Of a stretch of 64,000 nucleotides of DNA, positions 32,898 to 41,667 are shown piece after piece (position 1 is the first letter of the stretch; each line of letters opens with the position of its first letter). Below the pieces are notes generated by a model that saw only the letters and a program-made list of their open reading frames with translations, was not told the origin of the DNA and made no database searches. The stretch comes from a virus. The DNA lies in IMG/VR virus record IMGVR_UViG_3300044675_004706, positions 21,653 through 85,652 of that record; one strand, given 5' to 3'. The position numbers and the translations under genes were made by a program.

Positions 32898-33511
32898 AAA
32901 CATTACTAACTTTTATTTTCTTAACAATTTCTTTGTTTGGGTTTAGTCAAATTAAATACCCAATTCAAACAATCTATAGAGGTGACTCTGTTGTTATCCT
33001 ATCTGTTAAACAATCTGTTGATATTAATAAAGCAATTGAAACACAAAGAAGGATTATTAGAGAACAAGGTAAAAAAATCACATCCTTAAATAATAAGATA
33101 GATAGTTTAAATAACATTGTTGAAAATATACCTAACATGTTAGATAGTATCAAATATGTAGCAGATACGACATATAAATGGGCTGATGAATTGAACATGA
33201 CTCTTTGGGAATACGCTACAAATGGAGCGTTCATATACACTATACCCCCATACAACAAGTTATATTTTGTGAATTTAGATGATTACAATCTTTACACTCA
33301 TGAATACGGAAAAATTCTTGTTTTTGAAAAAATGACTAAAAGTGAGTATGAAGAATATAAAAAATTCAGAGAAGAGTTTGATATGCAGTTCGCACCAGCA
33401 ACAAATTATTTTCACAATTTAAAGTTTCTTGATTTTAATGGTATAACTCGAAGATATGAATCATGGATTTGGAAAAATAAAAGTTTATTAAAAGAAGAAT
33501 TAAAAAAGTAA
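32894..33511 (+). CDS. exported coiled-coil protein, 205 aa
   Basis: Signal peptide MKTLLTFIFLTISLFGFSQ, a coiled coil at about 40-75 (SLNNKIDSLNNIVENI) and a soluble C-terminal part. It lies between two histidine kinase genes with overlapping ends, so it may be a periplasmic sensor component for them (inference). Confidence 0.75.
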   Translation: MKTLLTFIFLTISLFGFSQIKYPIQTIYRGDSVVILSVKQSVDINKAIETQRRIIREQGKKITSLNNKIDSLNNIVENIPNMLDSIKYVADTTYKWADELNMTLWEYATNGAFIYTIPPYNKLYFVNLDDYNLYTHEYGKILVFEKMTKSEYEEYKKFREEFDMQFAPATNYFHNLKFLDFNGITRRYESWIWKNKSLLKEELKK

Positions 33512-34839
33512 TGAAAAAGATAATATTATTGATTTTAGTAACACTCGTATCGACAGGTTTACACTCACAAAATTTGAATTACAACGATACATTAGTTGAC
33601 GGAATTGACGTTTCATGGTCTAACGATAATTTACAGATTGATGGTGATACTAGTCAAGTTGCGGCTATGGATATACAAGAAATCGTTACAACTTGGATTC
33701 CACCTGAACCTGAACCAGTTGATGAAACTAAATTGTCTGAAAGTGATTTAGCAAGTATTGCTGAAGACTTACAGTTTTTAACTGACTTACCAAAATCGTA
33801 TACTGATTTACCTAAAGAAGATTTAAAAAATGTATTAGTTCAAATTGATAACAAGATTAATAAACTTACCGCAGAACGAGATTTATTATTAGCTCAAGCT
33901 ATAAGAAATGAAGAACTTATAAAATCAAAAGAAAATACCATTACTTCGTTAAGTAAAGAAAAGAATATCATCGGTTTGACTTTGGAGACTGATGACTTAA
34001 TGGATGAGAATGGAAATTTGATGACTGAAAAAACTGATTTGGAAAAACAAAGAGAGACCTTGAAGAAATACCTTTATGGTGCTTTAGGTGTTGTTATACT
34101 GTTTGTTTTAATATTGGCGGTTGTCTTACAAAGAAAGAGAATACAAGTACAGGATGTTGAGATTGAACAACAGATTAGTGATATTGCTAAGAAGAATAGT
34201 TACTTGGAACACGCAGCAAGAATCATCAGACATGACATGCACTCAGGTATTAATACATACATGCCAAGAGGTATTACATCATTAGAAAAAAGATTAACCG
34301 TTGAGGACATCCAAAGATTGAAGATTGAAGGAGCACTTAAGATGGTTAAAGAAGGATTAAACCACACTCAAAAAGTTTATAAGAGTGTTTATGAGTTTAC
34401 CAATCTTGTTAAACAAAATGTTGTGTTAAATAAATCTGTGGTTAACGCTAAAGATTTGATTTGGAAATACATTTCACCAAATTCATATAGTTCACAGGTT
34501 GAGATATCTGACTTGGGTGATATGGAAGTGAATGAGACTTTATTCTGTAATGCGGTTGAGAACTTAATTAAGAATGGTTTATCATATAACGATAGTGAAG
34601 TTAAAAAAGTTAAGATATATAACGAAGAAGAATATTTAATAGTTGAGGACAATGGTAAAGGATTCTCACAAAAACAACTTGAAAAACATTTAACAAAGTA
34701 TTCAAAGAAGGCTGATGTCACTGGTGAAGAGAAGGGTCTTGGGTTGAATATATGTGTTGCGATATTAGAAGAACATGGTTTTAAATTGAGTTGTGAAAAA
34801 ATTGAAGGTGGAACCAAAATGAAAATAAAAATAAAATAA
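33511..34839 (+). CDS. membrane sensor histidine kinase, 442 aa
   Basis: Signal peptide (MKKIILLILVTLVSTGLHSQ), a periplasmic region with a coiled coil, one membrane helix near 188-206 (GALGVVILFVLILAVVL), then the kinase. It has H-box RIIRHDMHSGINTYMPRG, ENLIKNGLSYND, DNGKGFS and GLGLNICVAILEEHG. Same kinase core as the 31626 protein but a different sensor part. One-base overlap with the upstream gene. Confidence 0.88.
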   Translation: MKKIILLILVTLVSTGLHSQNLNYNDTLVDGIDVSWSNDNLQIDGDTSQVAAMDIQEIVTTWIPPEPEPVDETKLSESDLASIAEDLQFLTDLPKSYTDLPKEDLKNVLVQIDNKINKLTAERDLLLAQAIRNEELIKSKENTITSLSKEKNIIGLTLETDDLMDENGNLMTEKTDLEKQRETLKKYLYGALGVVILFVLILAVVLQRKRIQVQDVEIEQQISDIAKKNSYLEHAARIIRHDMHSGINTYMPRGITSLEKRLTVEDIQRLKIEGALKMVKEGLNHTQKVYKSVYEFTNLVKQNVVLNKSVVNAKDLIWKYISPNSYSSQVEISDLGDMEVNETLFCNAVENLIKNGLSYNDSEVKKVKIYNEEEYLIVEDNGKGFSQKQLEKHLTKYSKKADVTGEEKGLGLNICVAILEEHGFKLSCEKIEGGTKMKIKIK

Positions 34840-34853
34840 AGAGAAAGAAAAAA

Positions 34854-35285
34854 ATGATTGATTCAATTTTGTTAGTGGATGACGAGGATTTGTTCCACTT
34901 GGTATTTGAGGACTCTTGTTCATTACTTGACATTACATTGTCATTAAGAAGTTTGAACAGTTCGGATGAAGCTGCTAAATTATTTGCTGGATGGCAAAAA
35001 GATACATCACAAAAACCTGAATGTGTGTTTGTGGATTTAAACATTATAGGTTCATCCTTTGATGGTATTGAACTTATCCGTAAGATTAACTTTGAATATG
35101 GTAACCATGTAGTTATCGGTATCATATCTTCAAGTAACGAACCTGAAGAACAGGCTAAGGCAGTTCAGGCTGGTGCTCAGTTTTGGATTATCAAGTCGGA
35201 TGACATTGAACCAAGACTTGAAGAGTTTAAGAAAGACTACGACGGATATAAGAACAGAACAAACCCTTTCAAAGTTTATAAATGA
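34854..35285 (+). CDS. single-domain response regulator (receiver), 143 aa
   Basis: A CheY-like domain with the acidic pair LLVDDEDL, phospho-acceptor Asp in VFVDLNIIGSSFDG, switch Ser region IGIISSSNEP and Lys in WIIKSDD. No output domain, so it probably relays the signal by protein contact. It follows the second kinase by 14 bases and overlaps the next gene. Confidence 0.85.
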   Translation: MIDSILLVDDEDLFHLVFEDSCSLLDITLSLRSLNSSDEAAKLFAGWQKDTSQKPECVFVDLNIIGSSFDGIELIRKINFEYGNHVVIGIISSSNEPEEQAKAVQAGAQFWIIKSDDIEPRLEEFKKDYDGYKNRTNPFKVYK

Positions 35286-35965
35286 TTGTTTTAGATAAAA
35301 ATACAAAGAAGATATTAATGGAGACCTTTAAGACCAAGAACATTGGTCTTGAGGGTAACATTACTAAATTAATAGATGCTGAAGATGACCAAGAGTTTAA
35401 AGAGTATCTTAAAACTTGTATTGAAAAGGATACTACAACCAGACGTAAACGTTTAGAGATGACCAAACAGGTTCAGATTCAGAACAAAGACTTGACTGAA
35501 CTTAACGAAGAAAATCAAAGAATGATGGAGGAACTCCAAAATACTTTAACAAGTATGGAAGACCAAAACAATCAGATTGAAAGTCAAAACTCTGAACTTC
35601 TTGAATGGAAAATGGAGAACGAAAAGATTGGTGCCGAACTTGTTGAGGCAATGAAACAATCTGAACAAGCAAGAATAACTGCTGAAAACGCTAAGAACGA
35701 AGCTGAAAACAATTTGGATTTAATACAGAAGAAAACTCAATTTGAGTTGATTAATAATATTGTTAGAGTTGCACTTTATGTAATCATAGGTGTTGGATTT
35801 ATTACGACTGGTATATATGTTTATTCTATGTCAATAGGAATGGATACAGACATCATTGGCTCCACTTGGAGTAATATGTTTGGTATCCTGTTAACAAATA
35901 GTTTCAGTATCGTGGGAACAATACTTGGGGTAAAGTATGGGGCAAGTCCTAACAAAGATAAATAA
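35282..35965 (+). CDS. coiled-coil membrane protein, 227 aa
   Basis: A long coiled coil (about 55-150; LTELNEENQRMMEELQN and similar) is followed by two membrane helices (about 160-182 and 195-215). The N-terminus is charged. It is coupled to the receiver gene (ATGA), suggesting that it is the membrane effector or scaffold of the signalling cassette. Confidence 0.75.
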   Translation: MIVLDKNTKKILMETFKTKNIGLEGNITKLIDAEDDQEFKEYLKTCIEKDTTTRRKRLEMTKQVQIQNKDLTELNEENQRMMEELQNTLTSMEDQNNQIESQNSELLEWKMENEKIGAELVEAMKQSEQARITAENAKNEAENNLDLIQKKTQFELINNIVRVALYVIIGVGFITTGIYVYSMSIGMDTDIIGSTWSNMFGILLTNSFSIVGTILGVKYGASPNKDK

Positions 35966-35981
35966 ATAAAAAAATAAAAAA

Positions 35982-36506
35982 ATGAGTAGATTTAAAAGAA
36001 TGTTATTCGGTGAAACTCCGTATGTAAAGGTTGAAGATAAAAATCGTTTTTATTACATGCTTCAACAAATGCAGGCAAACAGATGGAAAATAACAATGAT
36101 TGTATTGTTTTTATTCTTCTTTATCATTGCTGGTATAAACTCCGCAATATTTTTCGGTGTGTCCATTGAAGAAAGTTGGAAAGAAATGTTATTGATATTA
36201 TTTGGAGCATTCGTTGGTAATCTTAACAAGGTTGTTGATTACTGGTTTAACTCTGAAGACAGAGACAAGATGTTAATTCAAAAGGTTGACGAGGAAGATG
36301 GAACATCACTATCAAGTGCTGTGGAATACCCAACAACTCCAAGACCACCACAACCACCAGTTGTTGTAGTTACACAAGTTAAAGAAGAAACTCCTGTGGT
36401 TGTTGAAGAACCAGTTGTATATACTGAACCTGAAGTATATGAGGAACCAATCGTTGAGGAATACCCAACAGAGGAACCGACACAAGAAGGTGAAGAAAAC
36501 ATTTAA
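35982..36506 (+). CDS. membrane protein with Pro/Glu/Val-rich tail, 174 aa
   Basis: Two membrane helices (about 38-58 and 68-85) followed by an acidic, Pro-rich tail (TPRPPQPPVVVVTQ ... EEPVVYTEPEVYEEP). Last gene of the signalling cassette, before a terminator. It may anchor a complex at the membrane. Confidence 0.75.
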   Translation: MSRFKRMLFGETPYVKVEDKNRFYYMLQQMQANRWKITMIVLFLFFFIIAGINSAIFFGVSIEESWKEMLLILFGAFVGNLNKVVDYWFNSEDRDKMLIQKVDEEDGTSLSSAVEYPTTPRPPQPPVVVVTQVKEETPVVVEEPVVYTEPEVYEEPIVEEYPTEEPTQEGEENI

Positions 36507-36513
36507 TAAAAAA

Positions 36514-36541
36514 AACCATCTGAGAGGGTGGTTTTTTTTTT
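36514..36541 (+). terminator. intrinsic terminator after signalling cassette
   Basis: ACCATCT/AGGGTGGT stem with a ten-T run. Confidence 0.8.
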
Positions 36542-36568
36542 GTGATATATTTATAGTAAAATATTAAT

Positions 36569-37207
36569 ATGAAAAAAGTTATAAGACTAACTGAATCTGA
36601 TTTGGTTAGAATAGTTAAAAGGGTTATTAGTGAACAAGAAGTATCAGAAGATAACTTCATTGACGATTTAATGAATAATAATTCATTGATTTCACAAGGT
36701 GTTAAAGGTGTTAAAGGGTTATTTGGTAAATCTGAAAAAGATGAAATGAAAAAAGATGAAAAACCTTATACTATTACAAAAGAAATTCAAAACGACTCAT
36801 TTGATTATCTGAACTCATTAAATTTTGATAAAGTTGAAAAGTATGGTAGAATATTCTATTATGAAAATGGTGAAAAAAGTCCTACAATTATTTTTGACCC
36901 AACTGACCAATTCGGATGTAATGTATACACTAAACCCAAATTAGCTCAGGAACTATCTAAAAAATATGATTTAATTCTACCAAAAGGTTTAAGTGATAAT
37001 ATAAGATATAAAGGTAGTTATGATGCTGGATACCGATTAGTAAGTTTTTGGATTAAGAATACTGAAGATTCACAATGTAAAGTAATTGTTCCAAACGCAT
37101 TAGATAGTTTAGAAGAAAAAATACTTTCATCCCCAACGGGATATACGAAAAGAGCGGTTGGTATGGGAGGTGCTGGCCAATTAGCAAAACGACCTATACC
37201 AAACTAA
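36569..37207 (+). CDS. tagged hypothetical protein, 212 aa
   Basis: The N-terminus MKKVIRLTESDLVRIVKRVI plus SEQ (ISE site) is nearly the same as that of the protein at 25013. The body contains Gly/Lys-rich linkers and an alpha/beta part with no named fold. Candidate packaged protein. Confidence 0.75.
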   Translation: MKKVIRLTESDLVRIVKRVISEQEVSEDNFIDDLMNNNSLISQGVKGVKGLFGKSEKDEMKKDEKPYTITKEIQNDSFDYLNSLNFDKVEKYGRIFYYENGEKSPTIIFDPTDQFGCNVYTKPKLAQELSKKYDLILPKGLSDNIRYKGSYDAGYRLVSFWIKNTEDSQCKVIVPNALDSLEEKILSSPTGYTKRAVGMGGAGQLAKRPIPN

Positions 37208-37224
37208 TGGTTTTTTAATCTATT

Positions 37225-37256
37225 AAACCCCACTTGAAAAGGTGGGGTTTTTGTTT
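37225..37256 (+). terminator. intrinsic terminator (copy 1 of a 32-bp repeat)
   Basis: AACCCCAC/GTGGGGTT stem with T-run. The same 32 bases recur at 37998-38029. Confidence 0.85.
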
Positions 37257-37290
37257 AACGGGATATTTATAAATAAAAAACCAAAAAATT

Positions 37291-37977
37291 ATGAAAAAAA
37301 TTATTTTAAGTATTATTATGTCAACTATGTTATTTAGTTGTAATACAAGTACAAAAACTGAAAATGCTGAAGACATTAAATCTGATAAAATTGTTAAGAT
37401 ACATGATGGGTCTTTTGCTTTTTGTGGTGCATCGGGAGCGATTCCAACCGGACGAAAGATTGTTGTTCAAGGTGTAGAATATGATGAGGGTTGTGCAATA
37501 TGTCCTGTATTATCAGGGCCATCAATCTCCAATTTGGCGATGGAAGGTTTTAGTGAAACCTACGGAAAGTTTAATGTTAATGAATACTTCCAAAGTCCTG
37601 ACGGAACCAATAATACTGTTTGGTCGTTATTTTGGTATTATGATTCAACTACGACTATTCCTCAATTTAACCCTTCAACTAAAGAATGGGAAATGATGAC
37701 ACCTGTGAATAGAGCTTTTGTTGTAAATACAGATGAACCAAGTACAAGTGAAAGTAATATGTTCGCAATGCCAGGTATTATCTTTGATACAACATCTACA
37801 GGTATTGTGTTGGCGAAAGTATATGGTCCACTTAACGAGGCGGCGGTTCCATTACGTAAAGCAATTCCTGTTAAAACAGGTATGACATCAATCACGGCAG
37901 CTAAGATTGGATTTCCTTATCCTGTGGGAACACCTGTACCTATTATTGAGTATAGTAAAGAACTTCAAAAAAAGTAA
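37291..37977 (+). CDS. lipoprotein, 228 aa
   Basis: Signal peptide MKKIILSIIMSTMLFSCNTS with lipobox FSC. The mature part has Cys residues (FCGASGAIP, EGCAICPVLSGPS). Flanked on both sides by identical 32-bp terminator repeats, giving it a cassette look. Function unknown. Confidence 0.75.
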   Translation: MKKIILSIIMSTMLFSCNTSTKTENAEDIKSDKIVKIHDGSFAFCGASGAIPTGRKIVVQGVEYDEGCAICPVLSGPSISNLAMEGFSETYGKFNVNEYFQSPDGTNNTVWSLFWYYDSTTTIPQFNPSTKEWEMMTPVNRAFVVNTDEPSTSESNMFAMPGIIFDTTSTGIVLAKVYGPLNEAAVPLRKAIPVKTGMTSITAAKIGFPYPVGTPVPIIEYSKELQKK

Positions 37978-37997
37978 AAACAAATAAATATTGTTGA

Positions 37998-38029
37998 AAA
38001 CCCCACTTGAAAAGGTGGGGTTTTTGTTT
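37998..38029 (+). terminator. intrinsic terminator (copy 2 of a 32-bp repeat)
   Basis: Identical to the copy at 37225-37256. Confidence 0.85.
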
Positions 38030-38037
38030 TACATTTG
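38030..38037 (+). promoter_or_regulatory. -7 promoter element TACATTTG
   Basis: Ends five bases before the inverted repeat arm at 38043, which would therefore be the 5' end of the mRNA. Confidence 0.6.
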
Positions 38038-38042
38038 TATCA

Positions 38043-38058
38043 GTTACAAGAGTTCTTT
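38043..38058 (+). repeat. 16-bp inverted repeat, left arm
   Basis: GTTACAAGAGTTCTTT; its exact reverse complement is at 38478-38493. The two flank the gene at 38082-38468. Confidence 0.9.
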
Positions 38059-38081
38059 GAAATAAATAAAGAGATAATATT

Positions 38082-38468
38082 ATGGAAACAACTTATTTTG
38101 TTTTAGGTATGCTCTCGGTTGTTGCTCTAATTTTCATTGGGGTAATTGCTTGGGGTATGTTTAAGATTAGTAAACAACAAACAGAAATTGGAAATCTGAA
38201 AGAAGATATCCAAGGATTAGTGAGAACAATCTCACAAGAAATAGAAGATACGACTCGTCGTATTGATTATGAAAGACAAAACATTCAATCTGAGGTTAGA
38301 GGATATAGCGACAGATTGGAAAGACAAATTACAGATATTTGGAGAGGTATAGATACCAGAATTATGGATTCTGTTAACGAGTCCAACTCATACACTGATA
38401 AACGTATTGATAAAATGATTGATACGTATTTTGATGTTAAAAAAAATAAAGACCTTTTAAAAGGATAA
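38082..38468 (+). CDS. single-pass coiled-coil membrane protein, 128 aa
   Basis: One N-terminal membrane helix (FVLGMLSVVALIFIGVIAWG) then a long charged coiled coil (IGNLKEDIQGLVRTISQEIE ...). Bracketed by perfect 16-bp inverted repeats. Unknown role. Confidence 0.75.
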   Translation: METTYFVLGMLSVVALIFIGVIAWGMFKISKQQTEIGNLKEDIQGLVRTISQEIEDTTRRIDYERQNIQSEVRGYSDRLERQITDIWRGIDTRIMDSVNESNSYTDKRIDKMIDTYFDVKKNKDLLKG

Positions 38469-38477
38469 AATAAACAT

Positions 38478-38498
38478 AAAGAACTCTTGTAACTTTTT
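38478..38498 (+). repeat. 16-bp inverted repeat, right arm plus T-run
   Basis: AAAGAACTCTTGTAAC followed by TTTTT; complementary to 38043-38058. Confidence 0.9.
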
Positions 38499-38511
38499 AA
38501 AAAAATATATT

Positions 38512-38703
38512 ATGAAAACTTTCAAAAAAATAATAGGAATACTTCCCTTAATCGTTGCTCTTTACCTTTTTGTGGTATTGTTGATTTCAGCATTTACAGG
38601 AACTAAAATTGAAGAATATGTTGATGTTAAGTGGTGGGGACTGTTCCTTTTAGTTGACCTTTGGGCTGAACAAAAAAATAAGAAGTTATATGAGGGTGAA
38701 TAG
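38512..38703 (+). CDS. small membrane protein, 63 aa
   Basis: One or two hydrophobic segments (IIGILPLIVALYLFVVLLI and WWGLFLLVDLWA), then a charged C-terminus. Unknown. Confidence 0.65.
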   Translation: MKTFKKIIGILPLIVALYLFVVLLISAFTGTKIEEYVDVKWWGLFLLVDLWAEQKNKKLYEGE

Positions 38704-38714
38704 AAAAAACGCAT

Positions 38715-38722
38715 TATCTTTG
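38715..38722 (+). promoter_or_regulatory. -7 promoter element TATCTTTG
   Basis: Four bases before the ATG at 38727. Confidence 0.65.
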
Positions 38723-38726
38723 TGGT

Positions 38727-39425
38727 ATGATTTTAAAGATTGAACAAGACATAAAAGGGGTATTCCCAAACATTTGGATATGTTCTGACCCGCACTACAA
38801 CCACAAGAACATTTGTAGAGGAACGACTAATTGGAGAACAACAGATAACGAAATCCCTGTTGACCAAACTCGTGACTTTGACACACTTGAACGAATGAAC
38901 CAATCTATCGTTGATGGTATCAATTGGAACGTTGGACAGGATGATGTATTGGTTTGTCTTGGTGACTGGTCCTTTGGTGGGTTTGAGTTCATTAAACAAT
39001 TCAGAGATAGAATTGTGTGTAAGAATGTTCACCTTGTATTAGGTAACCATGACCAACACGTTGAAAGAAACAAAGGGGACATACAATCAATCTTCAGTTC
39101 AGTATCCGAATACCTACGAATTGTTGTTATGGAACCTGTGAAGAAAGGTGTGACTAATCGTCACGAGTTCGTATGTATGCACTACCCAATCCAAAGTTGG
39201 GACGGGATGAATAAAGGTATTCCTCACCTTCACGGACACGTTCACTTACCAAACAATAAAAAGTTCGGTAATGGAAAGAAAATGGACGTTGGATTTGACG
39301 GACACCCTGAGTTCCGACCATACAACTTGTTGAGAGAAGTATTACCTTTGATGAAAAATCGTGAGCAGTTGTCAGATATGCCAAATGACCACCACCTTGA
39401 AAGATTATTAAACGCTGATAAATAA
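38727..39425 (+). CDS. calcineurin-like metallophosphoesterase, 232 aa
   Basis: Binuclear metal motifs in order: SDPHYNH, LGDWSFGG, LGNHDQH, MHYPI and HLHGHVH. Such phage enzymes hydrolyse phosphodiesters or phosphomonoesters, possibly on RNA ends. It heads an operon with the cPPR-like gene six bases downstream. Confidence 0.85.
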   Translation: MILKIEQDIKGVFPNIWICSDPHYNHKNICRGTTNWRTTDNEIPVDQTRDFDTLERMNQSIVDGINWNVGQDDVLVCLGDWSFGGFEFIKQFRDRIVCKNVHLVLGNHDQHVERNKGDIQSIFSSVSEYLRIVVMEPVKKGVTNRHEFVCMHYPIQSWDGMNKGIPHLHGHVHLPNNKKFGNGKKMDVGFDGHPEFRPYNLLREVLPLMKNREQLSDMPNDHHLERLLNADK

Positions 39426-39431
39426 AAATAC

Positions 39432-39881
39432 ATGAAAATCTACCTAGATGATATCCGAACTCCTGTTGAAAAGGACTGGCAGGTTGTTAGAACTTTTTAT
39501 GAACTATCTGACTTGGTTCAGAAGGTTGGATTGAATGCTATTGATGTTATATCATTAGACCACGACTTGGGTGATAGTGCTATGACTGAGTATCACACAA
39601 ATGTTTCACCTAACTATAAATTGAGTTATGAAAACATTGATGAGAAGACTGGCTACGATGCTGCGAAGTTCTTGGTTGATGAGTTCTATAAACTAAACCC
39701 TGAAAGATTGGAGATGGGTTATTCCAACCGAAAGAGAGAACCAATTAAGTTCCCTGATGTTTATACTCACTCAGCTAATCCTATTGGTAGTGCTAACATC
39801 ATGGGTTATATCAATAACTTCTTGATGAATGAGGGTAAACCACAAAATTGTATTAGAGTTCAAATACCACATACCGTATGA
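39432..39881 (+). CDS. cyclic-phosphate-processing receiver-like domain protein, 149 aa
   Basis: MKIYLDDIRTPVEKDW and VISLDHDLGD reproduce the receiver-like acidic pair and Asp of the cPPR family, which is linked to RNA 2',3'-cyclic phosphate processing. The neighbouring phosphoesterase, P-loop kinase and RNA ligase agree with an RNA-repair setting. Assignment is by motif only. Confidence 0.75.
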   Translation: MKIYLDDIRTPVEKDWQVVRTFYELSDLVQKVGLNAIDVISLDHDLGDSAMTEYHTNVSPNYKLSYENIDEKTGYDAAKFLVDEFYKLNPERLEMGYSNRKREPIKFPDVYTHSANPIGSANIMGYINNFLMNEGKPQNCIRVQIPHTV

Positions 39882-40096
39882 CACTAACAAGTAGAATAGA
39901 ATTAACTATCAATCTTACGATTGACCAACGTTTAGATATCATTAAAAAGATTGACCAACACTTTGACATCTTGGATTTTGGAATTGGCCCAATACCTGAT
40001 GATGTTGATGAACAGGACGAGAACATCCATCGTAGGATTGATAGTTTCTACCCAGGACTTCCAAGAACTACAAAAGTATATTATACAATTAATTAA
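39878..40096 (+). CDS. hypothetical protein, 72 aa
   Basis: Small acidic protein coupled (ATGA) to the cPPR-like gene. No recognised motif. Confidence 0.65.
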   Translation: MTLTSRIELTINLTIDQRLDIIKKIDQHFDILDFGIGPIPDDVDEQDENIHRRIDSFYPGLPRTTKVYYTIN

Positions 40097-40097
40097 T

Positions 40098-40268
40098 ATG
40101 GGACACGCAATCGTTATTATATTTTCTTGGGTATTTTTGATTAGTATTGGTGCCCTTTTAGTGGTAATTTTAGGAACTTATTTGGCGGACACGTTTAAAG
40201 GTAGTAAATTTGACAAATGGTGGAGACGCCATATTATTGATGATATACCTGAAGAATTAGAAGATTAA
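40098..40268 (+). CDS. small membrane protein, 56 aa
   Basis: I start at the ATG at 40098 (MGHAIVIIFSWVFLISIGAL), one base after the preceding stop; a longer upstream frame would overlap the 72-aa gene. One long membrane helix, then a basic-to-acidic tail. Confidence 0.65.
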   Translation: MGHAIVIIFSWVFLISIGALLVVILGTYLADTFKGSKFDKWWRRHIIDDIPEELED

Positions 40269-40271
40269 AAT

Positions 40272-40661
40272 ATGAAAACATTATATATCGTAAGAGGAAT
40301 ACCAGGAAGTGGTAAAAGCACATTTGCACAATCATTGGATTGTCCTGTATTTGAGGCTGACCAATATTTTATTGACTCTGAAACAGGTGAATACAAATTT
40401 GACGGGTCAAAAATAAAACTGGCTCATAACTGGTGTAAATTACGTGTTGAGCAAAGTATGGAAGATAGTTCCCAAAAGATTGCTGTTTCAAACACATTTA
40501 CTCAAGAATGGGAAATGGACGCTTACTATGAGTTAGCCAAACAATACGGATACAGAGTTTTTTCACTTATAGTGGAGAACAGACACGAAGGTGTAAATGA
40601 ACATGGTGTACCTGAAGACAAGTTAGAATTAATGAAAAACCGTTTTGAAGTAAAACTTTAA
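40272..40661 (+). CDS. P-loop kinase, polynucleotide-kinase-like, 129 aa
   Basis: Walker A RGIPGSGKST at residues 8-17 and the NTFTQEWEMD segment match small AAA/PNK-like kinases. Probably phosphorylates 5' ends or nucleotides. Short for a full T4 Pnkp, lacking the phosphatase half; HAD proteins at 8406 and 47687 could supply that activity. Confidence 0.78.
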   Translation: MKTLYIVRGIPGSGKSTFAQSLDCPVFEADQYFIDSETGEYKFDGSKIKLAHNWCKLRVEQSMEDSSQKIAVSNTFTQEWEMDAYYELAKQYGYRVFSLIVENRHEGVNEHGVPEDKLELMKNRFEVKL

Positions 40662-40667
40662 CAAACA

Positions 40668-41267
40668 ATGATTGATAATATTGAATTAATAAAACCATTA
40701 TTGAACTTTGAAAACGAGGGTGACTTCTATATGCTCTACGTATTCAAACGAAAGAAGGACCAACCTGAAGGTGAGAGAGACAATCACCAATCAGTTCGGA
40801 CTATCAAAACTTATTGTGTTGAAAGTATTGAATACTTGGAGAAACGATACGATGAGATTAAACAACTCTGTGAGATGTTTAAAGCTCGGGCATATATCCA
40901 CGTTCAAAAACAAAACCATAAGGATGTATCTTTGGAAATGATGATTGGACTAGCTGAAAAGATTAAGAACGGACAACATAACCAAAAACATTTGTTTGAC
41001 TCAGTTGTCGGACAGATTAAAACTCATGAGAGTAGATGGATTGTAGATTTGGATACTCAAGATGAAGGTGAAGTGGTTAGAATAACTAAAGTCATCAATA
41101 TTATCAGACCTGAGGGAGATAAGATTAAATGTATCATTCCAACCAAAAATGGTTATCATTTCATTACCGATAGATTTGATGCTATGGCGTTTAAAAATGT
41201 ATTTCCTGACGTTGATATTCAAAAGAAAAATCCAACTTTATTATTCTTACCTAATTCATTATGTTAA
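40668..41267 (+). CDS. hypothetical protein, 199 aa (primase-like at best)
   Basis: RAYIHVQKQNHKDVS, WIVDLDTQDEGEV and TKNGYHFITDRFD recall the layout of archaeo-eukaryotic primase-like proteins, but the match is loose. Otherwise unrecognised. Overlaps the next membrane gene by seven bases. Confidence 0.55.
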   Translation: MIDNIELIKPLLNFENEGDFYMLYVFKRKKDQPEGERDNHQSVRTIKTYCVESIEYLEKRYDEIKQLCEMFKARAYIHVQKQNHKDVSLEMMIGLAEKIKNGQHNQKHLFDSVVGQIKTHESRWIVDLDTQDEGEVVRITKVINIIRPEGDKIKCIIPTKNGYHFITDRFDAMAFKNVFPDVDIQKKNPTLLFLPNSLC

Positions 41268-41647
41268 TTTCATTTATCATTATTTTCATCCATTGGATTG
41301 CCGACTTTGTATTACAAACTGACTGGCAAGCCCAAAACAAAAGTAAGAACAACTTTGCTTTATTAAGTCACACATCAAATTATTCAATGGTGTGGTTGTT
41401 ACCTATGTGTTTTGTCTTTGGTATGATGAAAGAAGGTGCAACAACTGAATGGATTGTTTGGTCTACTTTATATTTTAGTGTAATTACTTTTGTTGTTCAC
41501 ACTATTACCGATTACTTTACTAGTCGTCTGAATAGTAAGTTGTGGGCGGCAGGTAAAGTTCATTACTTCTTTGTCAGTGTTGGTTTTGACCAAGTGTTAC
41601 ATTATGGTCAGTTATTTTTAACGTATCATTATTTGTTTAATCGTTAA
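41261..41647 (+). CDS. DUF3307-like membrane protein, 128 aa
   Basis: Starts at ATG 41261 with HWIADFVLQTDWQAQNKSKN, the hallmark of DUF3307, and three to four hydrophobic helices. Found in many phages and bacteria. Role unknown. Confidence 0.8.
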   Translation: MLISFIIIFIHWIADFVLQTDWQAQNKSKNNFALLSHTSNYSMVWLLPMCFVFGMMKEGATTEWIVWSTLYFSVITFVVHTITDYFTSRLNSKLWAAGKVHYFFVSVGFDQVLHYGQLFLTYHYLFNR

Positions 41648-41655
41648 TTGTTTTG

Positions 41656-41663
41656 TATCTTTG
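41656..41663 (+). promoter_or_regulatory. -7 promoter element TATCTTTG
   Basis: Four bases before the ATG of the RNA ligase gene at 41668. Confidence 0.65.
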
Positions 41664-41667
41664 TTAA

